Under the pieces are notes generated by a model. That model was not told the DNA's origin. It did not search any database and saw nothing but the letters and a program-made list of their open reading frames with translations. A DNA stretch of 64,000 nucleotides, taken from Mycolicibacterium gilvum. Its GTDB lineage: Bacteria; Actinomycetota; Actinomycetes; Mycobacteriales; Mycobacteriaceae. Position 1 is the first letter of the stretch, and each line of letters begins with the position of its first letter. Location of the stretch: positions 372,001-436,000 of the forward strand of contig NZ_UGQM01000001.1 in assembly GCF_900454025.1 (NCBI RefSeq), given 5' to 3'. A program made the position numbers and the translations under genes. This document shows positions 53,432 through 62,101 of the stretch, piece after piece.

Positions 53432-55618
53432 CTAGGGATCGCGGGGGAGTCCGAGCAGCCGCTCGGCGATGATGTTGAGCTGCACCTCCGAGGTGCCGCC
53501 GTAGATCGTCGTGGATCGGCTGGCCAGCAGGTAGTCCGCCCACCGTCCGGTCGGCTGGGCGGGGTCGCCGACGATGGCGTCGGTGCCGAACGAGCTCACG
53601 GCGAATTCGGCGTAGCCCTGCCCGGTCTTCATGGACAGCAGCTTGGAGATCGCGGCGGCGGGCATCGGGTCGCCGCCGGCCAGGGTCAGCAGCGTCGAGC
53701 GCATGTTGAGGATCTTGGCGGCGTGCCCCTCGGCGATCAGAATGCCGGCGTGGTTCTGGGCGATCTGGTCGAAGTGTCCTTCGCCGACGAACTCGACGAA
53801 CTTGTCGAGGCTGGGCAGGAACGGCGGCTCGCTGCTGCCGAGGGACACCCGCTCGTTGGTCAGGGTGTTGCGGCTGACCTCCCAGCCGCGGTTCACGTCC
53901 CCGAGTACCAACTCGTCGGGGACGAAGACGTCGTCGATGAAGACCGTGTTGAACATCGCGTTGCCGGTCAGCTCCCGCAGCGGCTTGACCTCGACTCCGT
54001 CGGCGGCCATGTCGAGGAGGAAGTAGGTGATGCCCTGATGCTTCGGGGCTGAGGGATCCGTGCGGGCCAACAGCGCGCCCCACTGCGAGTACTGCGCACC
54101 GGTGGTCCAGATCTTCTGCCCGGTGATCCGCCAGCCGCCGTCGACCTTGGTGGCCTTCGTCGACAGGGCGGCCAGGTCGGAACCGGCGCCGGGCTCGGAG
54201 AACAGCTGGCACCAGATCATCTCGCCGCGGAAGGTCGGCGGCAGGAACCGCTCCTTCTGCTCGTCGGTGCCGAACGCGACGATCGACGGGATGATCCAGG
54301 CCGCGATGCCCATCTGCGGTCGCTTGACCCGGCCCGACGAGAACTCCTGGGCGATGATGATCTGCTCGACGGGCTTGGCCGCGCGCCCCCACGGCACCGG
54401 AAGGTGCGGTTGCACCCAGCCGGCCTCGGCGATCGCCGCGGCCCGCTTCTCGCGCGGAATCTCTTTCAGCGCAGCCACGTCCGCGCGGATCTCGTCGCGC
54501 AGCTTCTCGGTCTCGGGATCGAGGTCGAGGTCGAGGGCCCGCATCCCGGTCGACGTCGCGAGGTCGACCACGCGCTGCGGATACTCCGACGCGCGCCCGA
54601 ACGAGGCGGCCAGCACCAGGGCGCGGCGGTAGTAGACGTTGGTGTCGTGTTCCCAGGTGAAACCGATCCCGCCGTGCACCTGGATGCAGTCTCCGGTGGT
54701 GTGCTGCGCGGCGACCGGCGCGAGTGTGGCCGCCACCGCGGCGGCGAATTCGTAAGCGGTGTCCGGGTTCTCGCGGGCCTCGTCGATGGCGCGCGCAGCG
54801 TCCCAGACCGCTGCGGTCGCACGCTCGGTCTCGGCGATCATGGTGGCGCACTTGTGCTTGATGGCCTGGAACTGGCCGATCGGGCGGCCGAACTGCTCAC
54901 GGATCTTGGCGTAGGCCGACGCGGTGTCGGTGGCCCACCGCGCGACCCCGACGCACTCGGCGGACAGCAGCGTCGACATCAGCGCGCGGGCGTGGGCACG
55001 GCTCAGATTGCTCAGCACACGGTCGTCGCCGACCTCGACGGCGTTGGCGCGCACGTGCGCCACCGGGCGCAACGGGTCGACGCTGGGCACCGGCTCGATC
55101 TCGAGCTGCGCCGCGTCGATCAGCACCCACTCCTCGCCGGACTCGATCGCGACCGGCAGGACGAGCAACGACGCCTGGGCCGCCGCCGGCACGGCGCGGA
55201 CCTCGCCGCGGATGACGAGGTTCTCGCCCTGCCGGGTCGCGGTGAGACCGGAATCGATCGCGTAGGTCGCGATGACGTCCCCGGAGGCCAGACCGCCGAG
55301 GTCGGCGGCGTCGGGATCGTGGGCGGCGATCAGCGCCGAGGCGATCGCCGACGGGACGAACGGGCCGGGCACGGCGCCGTAACCGAACTCCGCGACGACG
55401 ATGGCGAGCTCGAGGATGCCGAAGCCCTGACCGCCGACCGACTCGGCGAGGTGGACGCCGTGCAGGCCCTGCTCGGACGCCGACCTCCAGTAGGGGGGCG
55501 GGTTCGGGACGGGCGTTTCGAGGGCTTCGTGCAGCACCTCCGACGGGGCCACCCGCTCCACGAACGCGCGGACGGAATCGGCGAGGTCGTTGTGCTCTTC
55601 GAGGATGGCGATGGGCAT
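53432..55618 (-). CDS. fadE6: Double-length acyl-CoA dehydrogenase FadE6
   Basis: 728 residues, made of two acyl-CoA dehydrogenase halves: an N-terminal half (to about 350, ending with QVHGGIGFTWEHDTNVYYRR) and a C-terminal half with WCQLFSEPGAGSDLAAL and STTIYGGTSEVQLNII. The length and order next to fadD2 match M. tuberculosis FadE6 (731). ATG 55618 is preferred, with AAGAGG 12 bases upstream. An inverted repeat operator lies just upstream. Confidence 0.9.
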   Translation of the reverse strand: MPIAILEEHNDLADSVRAFVERVAPSEVLHEALETPVPNPPPYWRSASEQGLHGVHLAESVGGQGFGILELAIVVAEFGYGAVPGPFVPSAIASALIAAHDPDAADLGGLASGDVIATYAIDSGLTATRQGENLVIRGEVRAVPAAAQASLLVLPVAIESGEEWVLIDAAQLEIEPVPSVDPLRPVAHVRANAVEVGDDRVLSNLSRAHARALMSTLLSAECVGVARWATDTASAYAKIREQFGRPIGQFQAIKHKCATMIAETERATAAVWDAARAIDEARENPDTAYEFAAAVAATLAPVAAQHTTGDCIQVHGGIGFTWEHDTNVYYRRALVLAASFGRASEYPQRVVDLATSTGMRALDLDLDPETEKLRDEIRADVAALKEIPREKRAAAIAEAGWVQPHLPVPWGRAAKPVEQIIIAQEFSSGRVKRPQMGIAAWIIPSIVAFGTDEQKERFLPPTFRGEMIWCQLFSEPGAGSDLAALSTKATKVDGGWRITGQKIWTTGAQYSQWGALLARTDPSAPKHQGITYFLLDMAADGVEVKPLRELTGNAMFNTVFIDDVFVPDELVLGDVNRGWEVSRNTLTNERVSLGSSEPPFLPSLDKFVEFVGEGHFDQIAQNHAGILIAEGHAAKILNMRSTLLTLAGGDPMPAAAISKLLSMKTGQGYAEFAVSSFGTDAIVGDPAQPTGRWADYLLASRSTTIYGGTSEVQLNIIAERLLGLPRDP

Positions 55619-55650
55619 GGCGTGCTGCACCTCTTCACGTCGTCGTGACT

Positions 55651-55674
55651 GGTCCCAACCGGTTGGTTGGGACC
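55651..55674. promoter_or_regulatory. Inverted-repeat operator candidate upstream of fadE6
   Basis: Perfect 10-base arms GGTCCCAACC and GGTTGGGACC around a 4-base spacer, including the palindrome CCAACCGGTTGG. It sits 33 bases ahead of fadE6 and five bases past the dehydrogenase stop. TetR-family binding is likely; the AACNNGTT core recalls KstR-type sites, but the outer bases differ. Confidence 0.55.
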
Positions 55675-55678
55675 GAGA

Positions 55679-56626
55679 TTACCCCGAGGGGTCGTTCACG
55701 ACGTGGGCGAGCGCGCGGCCGTCACGAAGCCGTTCGCAATTGTCGAGCGCGAACTCCAGATACCGCCGCATCGTGTCGGCCGTGTACCAGGTGACATGGG
55801 GGGTGAGCACGACATTGGGCAGGCCCAGCAGCGGATTATTGGACGGGACGGGCTCGACGGCGAATACGTCGAGCCCCGCCGCGGCGAGCGTGCCCGCGCG
55901 CAACGCGTCCACGAGCGCGGCCTCGTCGACGATCGCGCCGCGGGAGGTGTTGACGAGGACTGCGTCAGTCTTCATCTGCGCCAGGGCTTTCCGGCCGAGC
56001 AGACCCTCGGTGGCGCCGGTCAACGGCAGGTGCAGCGACACGATGTCGGATTCGGACAGCAGGTCGGGCAGGGTGCGCCATCCGGGCAGCCCGTCGTCGC
56101 GGGTGCTGGTGTGCACGACCTCGGCGCCGATGGCCAGCAGGATGCGCTCGACCTGCTTGGCGATGTTGCCGTACCCGACGAGGCCGACGGTGCAACCACC
56201 GAGGTCGCGGACGCTCTCACCGAGCGTCGGGTCCGACGGCCAGCCGTTGCCCGTCCTCGTGGCACGGTCGAGCTCCGGCAGCCTGCGCAGCGCGGCGAGC
56301 ATCAGCAGCAGGGTGCCCTCGGCGACCGACGGCGCGTTGGCGCCCGGCATGTTGGCAACCGCGATTCCCCTCCCGGTCGCGGCGTCGACGTCGATGGTGT
56401 TGACCCCCGCGCCCAGCTTGTGCACCAACCGCAGCTTCGCCGCCTGTGCCAGATCGTCACCCGAGATCGGCCGCAGCACATGCCAGATCACCTCGGCGGA
56501 CGGCAGCTCACGGTAGAAGGTCTCGTCGTCGTCCTCGGCGCAGTACCGGATGTCGAGCCAATCGGTGTGCGGTGAAAGGAATTCGGTGACCTTCGGACCG
56601 GGGAGGAAGTGCGCCAGGACTCTCAC
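55679..56626 (-). CDS. D-isomer-specific 2-hydroxyacid dehydrogenase
   Basis: 315 residues. Nucleotide-binding GLVGYGNIAKQVER, catalytic Arg in NTSRGAIVDE and His in LTPHVTWYT are all present. It reduces 2-oxo acids or oxidises 2-hydroxy acids with NAD(P). GTG 56626 overlaps the upstream hydrolase stop by four bases, so the two genes are coupled. Confidence 0.88.
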   Translation of the reverse strand: MRVLAHFLPGPKVTEFLSPHTDWLDIRYCAEDDDETFYRELPSAEVIWHVLRPISGDDLAQAAKLRLVHKLGAGVNTIDVDAATGRGIAVANMPGANAPSVAEGTLLLMLAALRRLPELDRATRTGNGWPSDPTLGESVRDLGGCTVGLVGYGNIAKQVERILLAIGAEVVHTSTRDDGLPGWRTLPDLLSESDIVSLHLPLTGATEGLLGRKALAQMKTDAVLVNTSRGAIVDEAALVDALRAGTLAAAGLDVFAVEPVPSNNPLLGLPNVVLTPHVTWYTADTMRRYLEFALDNCERLRDGRALAHVVNDPSG

Positions 56627-57759
56627 CAGCGGCGCGTGATCCACTTGGCGATGGTATCGGCCTTCTCCGAACGGGCTCCCGGGGTGGTGAAGTAGTGGTC
56701 GGTGTCCATCGCGCACATCGTCTTGTCCTCGCCCGCGAGCGCGTCGTAGATGCGCTGTGCATCCGACGGGAACACCCCGGTGTCCTGCTCGGCGTTGATC
56801 ACCAGCGCGGGGCAGTCGATACGGGCCAAATGCGGTTCGGCCCGGGTCTGGGCATGGCGCAGACTCCACATCCCCAGCCAGTTGCGCAGCGTGCAGGCCG
56901 CGGCGATGCCGTGCGTCGAGCGGTTGGCTTTGACCGGCACGCCCGCGTAACACATGTTGGGTGGTCTCTTGGTGGGTTCGAGCAGCGGATCGACCATGCG
57001 GGGGTCGGCCCAGGTGCGCATCACGGTGAACGGGCGGTCGGAGAAGCCCGCGGCGCGCACGCGGGTCAGCTCTGCCTCGGCCCAGTCGGTGATCGCCTCG
57101 TTGCGGGAGACCTGCGCGGCGCGGTAGCGGGTCACGAACTCGTCGTCGTAGCTCGGCCCGTTGCGTTCGTTGAACAGATCGAGATCGGGATCGGTTGCCA
57201 CGGCATCGTTTTCGTCGATCACCGACGCGTCCATCCATGCGGTCAGGACATCGGGGCGGCCGGGGTGCGCCGCGCTGGCCACATACCCGTCGGCCGCAGG
57301 CAGATCGTCGAGGCTGGCGGCGGGTCGCATCCCCTCCAACGGGGTGACGTGCTTGTCGACGGCATTGGCCTGGTAGGCGGCCATCAGAGATCCGCCTCCC
57401 GAATTACCAAGCAGGATCACGGTTTCGATGCCCTGGACCTCGCGCAGCCAGCGGACCCCCACCCCGATGTCGACGAGGGCGTGGTCGAGGAGAAAGCTGC
57501 TCTCGAAGCCGCGGAAGCGGGTGTTCCAGCCCAGGAATCCGATGCCCCGGGTGGCCATGTAGTCGGCGAGATAGTGCTCGGAGAAGTCGATCTGGTAATG
57601 CGTCGCGATCATCGCGACCTTGGGTCTGCGTCCCATTCCGCGGTGGTAGAGCCCCTGGCACGGATGCCCGCCCGAACCGGCCCGCCGGGCGGTGGTCGAG
57701 TCGAGACCGACGAATTCGCGGGTGACTCCAGGCGCCTGTGCGGCGGTGGTGCGGCTCAT
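56623..57759 (-). CDS. Alpha/beta hydrolase (Rv0272c-like)
   Basis: 378 residues with the nucleophile elbow LLGNSGGGSLMAAYQ, a late Asp region NAEQDTGVFPSD, and His in DTDHYFTT. By place between fadE6 and the VOC gene it matches Rv0272c. It probably cleaves an ester or thioester in lipid or steroid breakdown. ATG 57759 has GGAGG 11 bases upstream. Coupled to the 2-hydroxyacid dehydrogenase. Confidence 0.85.
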   Translation of the reverse strand: MSRTTAAQAPGVTREFVGLDSTTARRAGSGGHPCQGLYHRGMGRRPKVAMIATHYQIDFSEHYLADYMATRGIGFLGWNTRFRGFESSFLLDHALVDIGVGVRWLREVQGIETVILLGNSGGGSLMAAYQANAVDKHVTPLEGMRPAASLDDLPAADGYVASAAHPGRPDVLTAWMDASVIDENDAVATDPDLDLFNERNGPSYDDEFVTRYRAAQVSRNEAITDWAEAELTRVRAAGFSDRPFTVMRTWADPRMVDPLLEPTKRPPNMCYAGVPVKANRSTHGIAAACTLRNWLGMWSLRHAQTRAEPHLARIDCPALVINAEQDTGVFPSDAQRIYDALAGEDKTMCAMDTDHYFTTPGARSEKADTIAKWITRRW

Positions 57760-57867
57760 GGATGTCCGGCCTCCGGCGGGCGTCTTTGGCGGTGGAGAAG
57801 CTGTGCCTGATGTTAGATTCAGTTTCAGTCCGTGACCAGACTTCAGCCGGTCCAGGAAGGCGCGATC

Positions 57868-58443
57868 ATGATCAAGCCGGACAACACCAACACCGAATTC
57901 GCCCTCGGCGGCATCAACCACGTCGCTCTGGTCTGTTCCGACATGGCGCGCACCGTCGACTTCTACAGCAATGTGCTGGGCATGCCGCTGATCAAGTCGC
58001 TGGATCTGCCCGGCGGTATGGGCCAGCACTTCTTCTTCGATGCGGGCAACGGCGACTGTGTCGCGTTCTTCTGGTTCGCCGAGGCGCCCGACCGGGTCCC
58101 GGGAATGTCGTCGCCCGAGGCGATCCCCGGGATCGGTGACATCGTCAGTGCGGTCAGCACGATGAACCACCTGGCCTTCCACGTGCCCGCCGAGAAGTTC
58201 GACGAGTACCGGCAGAAGCTGAAGGCCAAGGGGGTTCGCGTCGGCCCTGTGCTCAATCACGACGAGAGCCCGGCGCAGGTCTCGGCCACGCTGCACCCGG
58301 GGGTCTACGTGCGGTCCTTCTACTTCCTCGACCCCGACGGCATCACGCTGGAATTCGCCTGCTGGACCAAGGAATTCGGGGACAGCGATACGGCCACGGT
58401 GCCGAAGACCGCCGCGGACCGCCGGGTGCCCGTCAACGGATGA
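57868..58443 (+). CDS. VOC (glyoxalase/dioxygenase) family protein
   Basis: 191 residues; VOC fold with INHVALVCSDM (first metal His), MNHLAFHVP, and a final FYFLDPDGITLEFACW (Glu ligand). It matches Rv0274 by order and size. It may be a lactoylglutathione-like lyase or ring-cleaving dioxygenase; the substrate is unknown. ATG 57868 has AGGAAGG at 57854-57860. Divergent from the hydrolase. Confidence 0.87.
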   Translation: MIKPDNTNTEFALGGINHVALVCSDMARTVDFYSNVLGMPLIKSLDLPGGMGQHFFFDAGNGDCVAFFWFAEAPDRVPGMSSPEAIPGIGDIVSAVSTMNHLAFHVPAEKFDEYRQKLKAKGVRVGPVLNHDESPAQVSATLHPGVYVRSFYFLDPDGITLEFACWTKEFGDSDTATVPKTAADRRVPVNG

Positions 58444-58449
58444 CTCTGC

Positions 58450-59070
58450 TCAGTCCCGGTAGAGCGCGGGATCGGCGAGCTGGTCGATCAGCGCGCCGAG
58501 CTGGGCCGCGAGCTGCGCCTCGGTGAACGTCAGATCCCCGGCCAGCCAGGCGCTGAGGGTCTGGGCCACTCCGCCGACCACGAAGTGCGCCGCGGAGGTG
58601 ATCCTGTCGTTGCGCTCCAACCGCAGCGCCGACCCCGCGTGCTGACCTGACAGCAGCGCGAACAGCGCGCCGGATTCGGCGCGCTTGCGCACCACCACCG
58701 GATTGTCCAGGTGCGCGTTGAACAGCAGCCTGCCCACGCGCGCGTCCTCGGAGATCGCGCGCACGATGTTGGCCATGCCCTGACGGCTCTGCTCCCGCGG
58801 GGGCGCGGCCGCGACCGCGGCCTGCGTCGTGGTGGCGATGTCGGCGATGACCCGGTCGAACACGGCGCCGACGAAGACGTCCTTGTCGGTGAAGCTCTCG
58901 TAGAAGTACCGCGCCGCAAGTCCGGACTGCGCGCAGATCGCGCGAACCGTCAGCTCGGGCGGGTTCAGCTGACCGCCCAGCAGGTCCAGTCCGGCCTCCA
59001 GCAGGCGCCGCCGGCGTTCGGCGACTCGTGCGGGGGCATCAACCCCGCGATACGGACGGACCTGGGCCAT
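58450..59070 (-). CDS. TetR-family regulator (Rv0275c-like)
   Basis: 206 residues with TetR domain (RRRRLLEAGLDLLGG, then ICAQSGLAARYFYESFTDKD). ATG 59070 or 59079 may be used. It converges with the VOC gene, six bases apart, and is divergent from the DUF2236 gene at 59178. It may bind the operator ahead of fadE6; this is inference. Confidence 0.85.
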   Translation of the reverse strand: MAQVRPYRGVDAPARVAERRRRLLEAGLDLLGGQLNPPELTVRAICAQSGLAARYFYESFTDKDVFVGAVFDRVIADIATTTQAAVAAAPPREQSRQGMANIVRAISEDARVGRLLFNAHLDNPVVVRKRAESGALFALLSGQHAGSALRLERNDRITSAAHFVVGGVAQTLSAWLAGDLTFTEAQLAAQLGALIDQLADPALYRD

Positions 59071-59177
59071 GCGTCCCATATTGACACTGCGGCCTGCGCG
59101 GTAGCAATATCAGGAAACAGGCGTTCGCACTTTGCGGACCCTGGTGACGCCGGTGTCGCCGAGAGGAGCCCTACCCC

Positions 59178-60083
59178 ATGACGCTGAACGAGTCGGTGCC
59201 CGCGGTGCTGCCCGTGGTCGAGCGCCCGATCAACGACGTGGTGGTCGACGTCCCGACCGGCCGCCGTGCGCAACGCGGGGACGACGGCATGCTGGGACTG
59301 GGGCTGCTGGCCGGCCCCGCGAACGTGATCATGCAGCTGGCGCGTCCGGCGGTCGGGTACGGCGTTCTCGAGAGCCGTGTCGAGAGCGGACGGGTGGACC
59401 GTCACCCGATCAAGCGGGCCCGCACCACGTTCACCTATCTGGCGGTGTCGACCAACGGCACCCCCGAGCAGCAGAAGGCCTTCCGGCGCGCCGTCAACGG
59501 CGCACACGCCCAGGTGTTCTCGACCGACGAGAGCCCGGTGAAGTACCACGCGTTCGACAAGGACCTCCAGCTGTGGGTGGGCGCCTGCCTGTACAAAGGC
59601 GTCGTCGACGTCCACCGGCTGTTCGTCGGGGAGATGGACGAGGAGACCGCCGACCGCCTGTATGTGCAGGGTCGGGCGCTCGCCACCATGCTCCAGGTGC
59701 CCGAGAGCATGTGGCCGGCCGACCGCGAGGCGTTCGACCGGTACTGGGCTGCGTCGCTGGACGAGGTGCACATCGACGACACCGTGCGCGAGTACCTGTA
59801 CCCGATCGCCGCATCCCGGCTGCGAGGGCTGAGGCTGCCGGGGCCGCTGCAGCGGCGCAACGAAGAGCTGGCACTTCTGATCACGACCGGTTTCCTGCCG
59901 CAGCGTTTCCGCGACGAGATGCGGCTTCCGTGGGGGCCGGACCACCAGCGCAGGTTCGACCGGCTCATGACGGTGCTGCGCGTCGCCAACACGGTGTCGC
60001 CGAAGTTCGTGCGTCAGTTCCCGTTCAACCTGTTGTTGAAGGACGTCGACCGCCGGATCCGGACCGGGCGGCCACTGGTCTGA
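59178..60083 (+). CDS. DUF2236 / MpaB-type oxygenase-like protein
   Basis: 301 residues, matching Rv0276 in place and size. The DUF2236 family (latex-clearing-protein and MpaB-like) holds heme-dependent or related oxygenases. The N-terminal segment has RARTTFTYLAV and KYHAFDKDLQLWVGACLYKG, the conserved core. GAGGAG is about 13 bases ahead of ATG 59178. It precedes the ESX-3 promoter region. Confidence 0.85.
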   Translation: MTLNESVPAVLPVVERPINDVVVDVPTGRRAQRGDDGMLGLGLLAGPANVIMQLARPAVGYGVLESRVESGRVDRHPIKRARTTFTYLAVSTNGTPEQQKAFRRAVNGAHAQVFSTDESPVKYHAFDKDLQLWVGACLYKGVVDVHRLFVGEMDEETADRLYVQGRALATMLQVPESMWPADREAFDRYWAASLDEVHIDDTVREYLYPIAASRLRGLRLPGPLQRRNEELALLITTGFLPQRFRDEMRLPWGPDHQRRFDRLMTVLRVANTVSPKFVRQFPFNLLLKDVDRRIRTGRPLV

Positions 60084-60147
60084 CCAGGCACTCGCGGCTG
60101 TGCCGGAGAGTGTGAGACCGTGCGTCTCGACACTTTGCTTATGCAAT

Positions 60148-60170
60148 GCTAACTTTCAGCGAAAGTTAGC
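60148..60170. promoter_or_regulatory. Inverted repeat upstream of eccA3
   Basis: Perfect 10-base arms GCTAACTTTC and GAAAGTTAGC with three-base spacer AGC. It lies 80 bases ahead of eccA3, partly overlapping the iron box. Likely a regulator site within the ESX-3 promoter. Confidence 0.6.
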
Positions 60171-60184
60171 TTAGCCATACATAA
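60166..60184 (+). promoter_or_regulatory. IdeR-like iron box of the ESX-3 operon
   Basis: TTAGCTTAGCCATACATAA matches the IdeR consensus TTAGGTTAGGCTAACCTAA at 14 of 19 positions. ESX-3 is known to be repressed by IdeR with iron in M. smegmatis, so the position ahead of eccA3 supports the call. Confidence 0.65.
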
Positions 60185-60250
60185 GCAGAGCAAGGAGATG
60201 GCGGGGGTCGGGGCCTGGAGACGGGTCGCTCACCGGCACCGCGAAAGTCC

Positions 60251-62101
60251 ATGGACATTGGAAGTGACACGCTCGCGCCTCCGGCCGGGACATCCCGCGT
60301 CGACCAGGACGTGGTCAGCCGGTTCGCCACCTGCTGCCGCGCACTGGGCCTCTCCGTGCACGAGCGCAGGCGGCCCGCGGATCTGACCGCCGCCCGGGCC
60401 GGCTTCGCCGCGCTCACCCGCATCGCGAGCGACCAGTGCGACGCGTGGACGGGACTCGCCGCGGCCGGCGACGTCACCCCGCAGGTGATCGAACGGGTGT
60501 GGCAGACCTCCGGCGCCACCGCCGGGCTGCTGTCGCGCAGGATCGAGCTCGCGCCCCAGGCCCTCGGGTTCACCTACGACAGCGGCCTGTACCTGCAGTT
60601 CCGCGCGTCCACCCCCGACGACTTCGCGCTGGCCTACACCGTCTGCCTCTCCGATGCCGCGTGCTACGAGGAGGCCGACCAGCTCCTCGAAGGCCTGCTC
60701 GAACGTCGCCGCGACTGGTTCGAGGCGCGCTGGGTCCGGATCGCGATGTATCACCGTGCCGCTCGATGGTCGGATGTGGTGCGGATGCTGACCCCGCTGG
60801 TGACCGACGCGACCCTCGACGAGACGTCCGCCCACGCGGCGCGGGTGACCCTCGGCATCGCGCTGGCCAGGCTCGGCATGTTCGCTCCCGCGCTGTCCTA
60901 CCTGGAGCGTCCGGAAGGGCCCGTGACGGTCGCAGCCACCGACGGTGCCCTGGTCAAAGCGCTGTCGCTGCGCGCGCAGGGCGAGGACGAGGAGGCGTTG
61001 CAGCTGCTCCAGGAGCTCTACGCGGTCAACCCCGAACACGCCCAGATCGAAGAGGCGTTGCTCGACACCAGCTTCGGGATCCCGACGACCACCGCTGCCC
61101 GCATCGAGGCGCGCAGCAATCCGTGGGATCCGGAGACAGAACCCGGCGAGGCCGACTTCGTCGACTCCGGCGCCAAGGACCGCAAGGCGCACCTGCTCGT
61201 CGAGGCCGAGGCGGAACTGGCCGAGTTCATCGGGCTCGACGAGGTCAAGTATCAGGTCGCGCGACTGAAAAGCTCTGTCGCGATGGCGATCCGCCGTCAG
61301 GAACGCGGCCTGGCCGTCGCTCAGCGCACGAACCACCTGGTCTTCGCCGGCCCACCCGGAACGGGTAAGACCACGATCGCCCGGGTGGTCGCCAAGATCT
61401 ACTGCGGGCTCGGCCTGCTCAAGAAGGAGACGGTCCGCGAGGTGCACCGCGCGGACCTGATCGGCCAGCACATCGGTGAGACCGAGGCCAAGACCAACGC
61501 GATCATCGACAGCGCGCTCGACGGGGTGCTGTTCCTCGACGAGGCCTACGCGCTGGTGTCGACCGGCGCCAAGAACGACTTCGGACTGGTCGCGATCGAC
61601 ACGCTGCTGGCCCGGATGGAGAACGACCGCGACCGCCTGGTCGTGATCGTCGCCGGGTACCGCAAGGATCTCGACACCTTCCTCGACGCCAACGAGGGTC
61701 TGCGTTCCCGGTTCACCCGCAGCATCGACTTCCCGTCGTACTCACCGAAGGAGCTCGTCGAAATCGCCGTGCGCATGGCCGAGAAGCGCGACTCGCACTT
61801 CGAGGATTCAGCCCGTTCCGACATGGAGAGCCTGTTCTCCTACCTCGCCGAGTCGTCGAGCCCCGACGCCAACGGCGTGAACCGGCGCAGCCTCGACATC
61901 GCCGGCAACGGCCGCTTCGTCCGCAACCTGGTCGAACGGTCCGAAGAGGAGCGCGAGTACCGACTCGACCACTCCGATGCGGAGGACTTCACCGACGACG
62001 AGCTGATGACCATCACCGCGGCCGACGTCGGCCAGTCGGCGGGCCCGCTGCTGCGCGGCCTCGGACTGGCTGTGCCACAGCACGCTTCGGACGAGCGGTG
62101 A
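60251..62101 (+). CDS. eccA3: ESX-3 AAA+ ATPase EccA3
   Basis: 616 residues. N-terminal TPR-like half (RFATCCRALGLSVHERRRP near the start) and C-terminal AAA+ domain with Walker A GPPGTGKTT (367-375) and Walker B VLFLDEAY (426-433). It works in the cytosol with ESX-3 substrates for iron/zinc-linked type VII secretion. ATG 60251 is the start in this frame with a weak ribosome site. An ATG at 60198 after AAGGAG, reading MAGVG like M. tuberculosis EccA3, is in another frame. Confidence 0.93.
   Translation: MDIGSDTLAPPAGTSRVDQDVVSRFATCCRALGLSVHERRRPADLTAARAGFAALTRIASDQCDAWTGLAAAGDVTPQVIERVWQTSGATAGLLSRRIELAPQALGFTYDSGLYLQFRASTPDDFALAYTVCLSDAACYEEADQLLEGLLERRRDWFEARWVRIAMYHRAARWSDVVRMLTPLVTDATLDETSAHAARVTLGIALARLGMFAPALSYLERPEGPVTVAATDGALVKALSLRAQGEDEEALQLLQELYAVNPEHAQIEEALLDTSFGIPTTTAARIEARSNPWDPETEPGEADFVDSGAKDRKAHLLVEAEAELAEFIGLDEVKYQVARLKSSVAMAIRRQERGLAVAQRTNHLVFAGPPGTGKTTIARVVAKIYCGLGLLKKETVREVHRADLIGQHIGETEAKTNAIIDSALDGVLFLDEAYALVSTGAKNDFGLVAIDTLLARMENDRDRLVVIVAGYRKDLDTFLDANEGLRSRFTRSIDFPSYSPKELVEIAVRMAEKRDSHFEDSARSDMESLFSYLAESSSPDANGVNRRSLDIAGNGRFVRNLVERSEEEREYRLDHSDAEDFTDDELMTITAADVGQSAGPLLRGLGLAVPQHASDER

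Noticed and set aside
60198..60386. Separate 62-residue gene ahead of eccA3
   Set aside because: It is an out-of-frame reading of the eccA3 N-terminus; its ATG follows AAGGAG with no spacer. Kept only as a start-site question.
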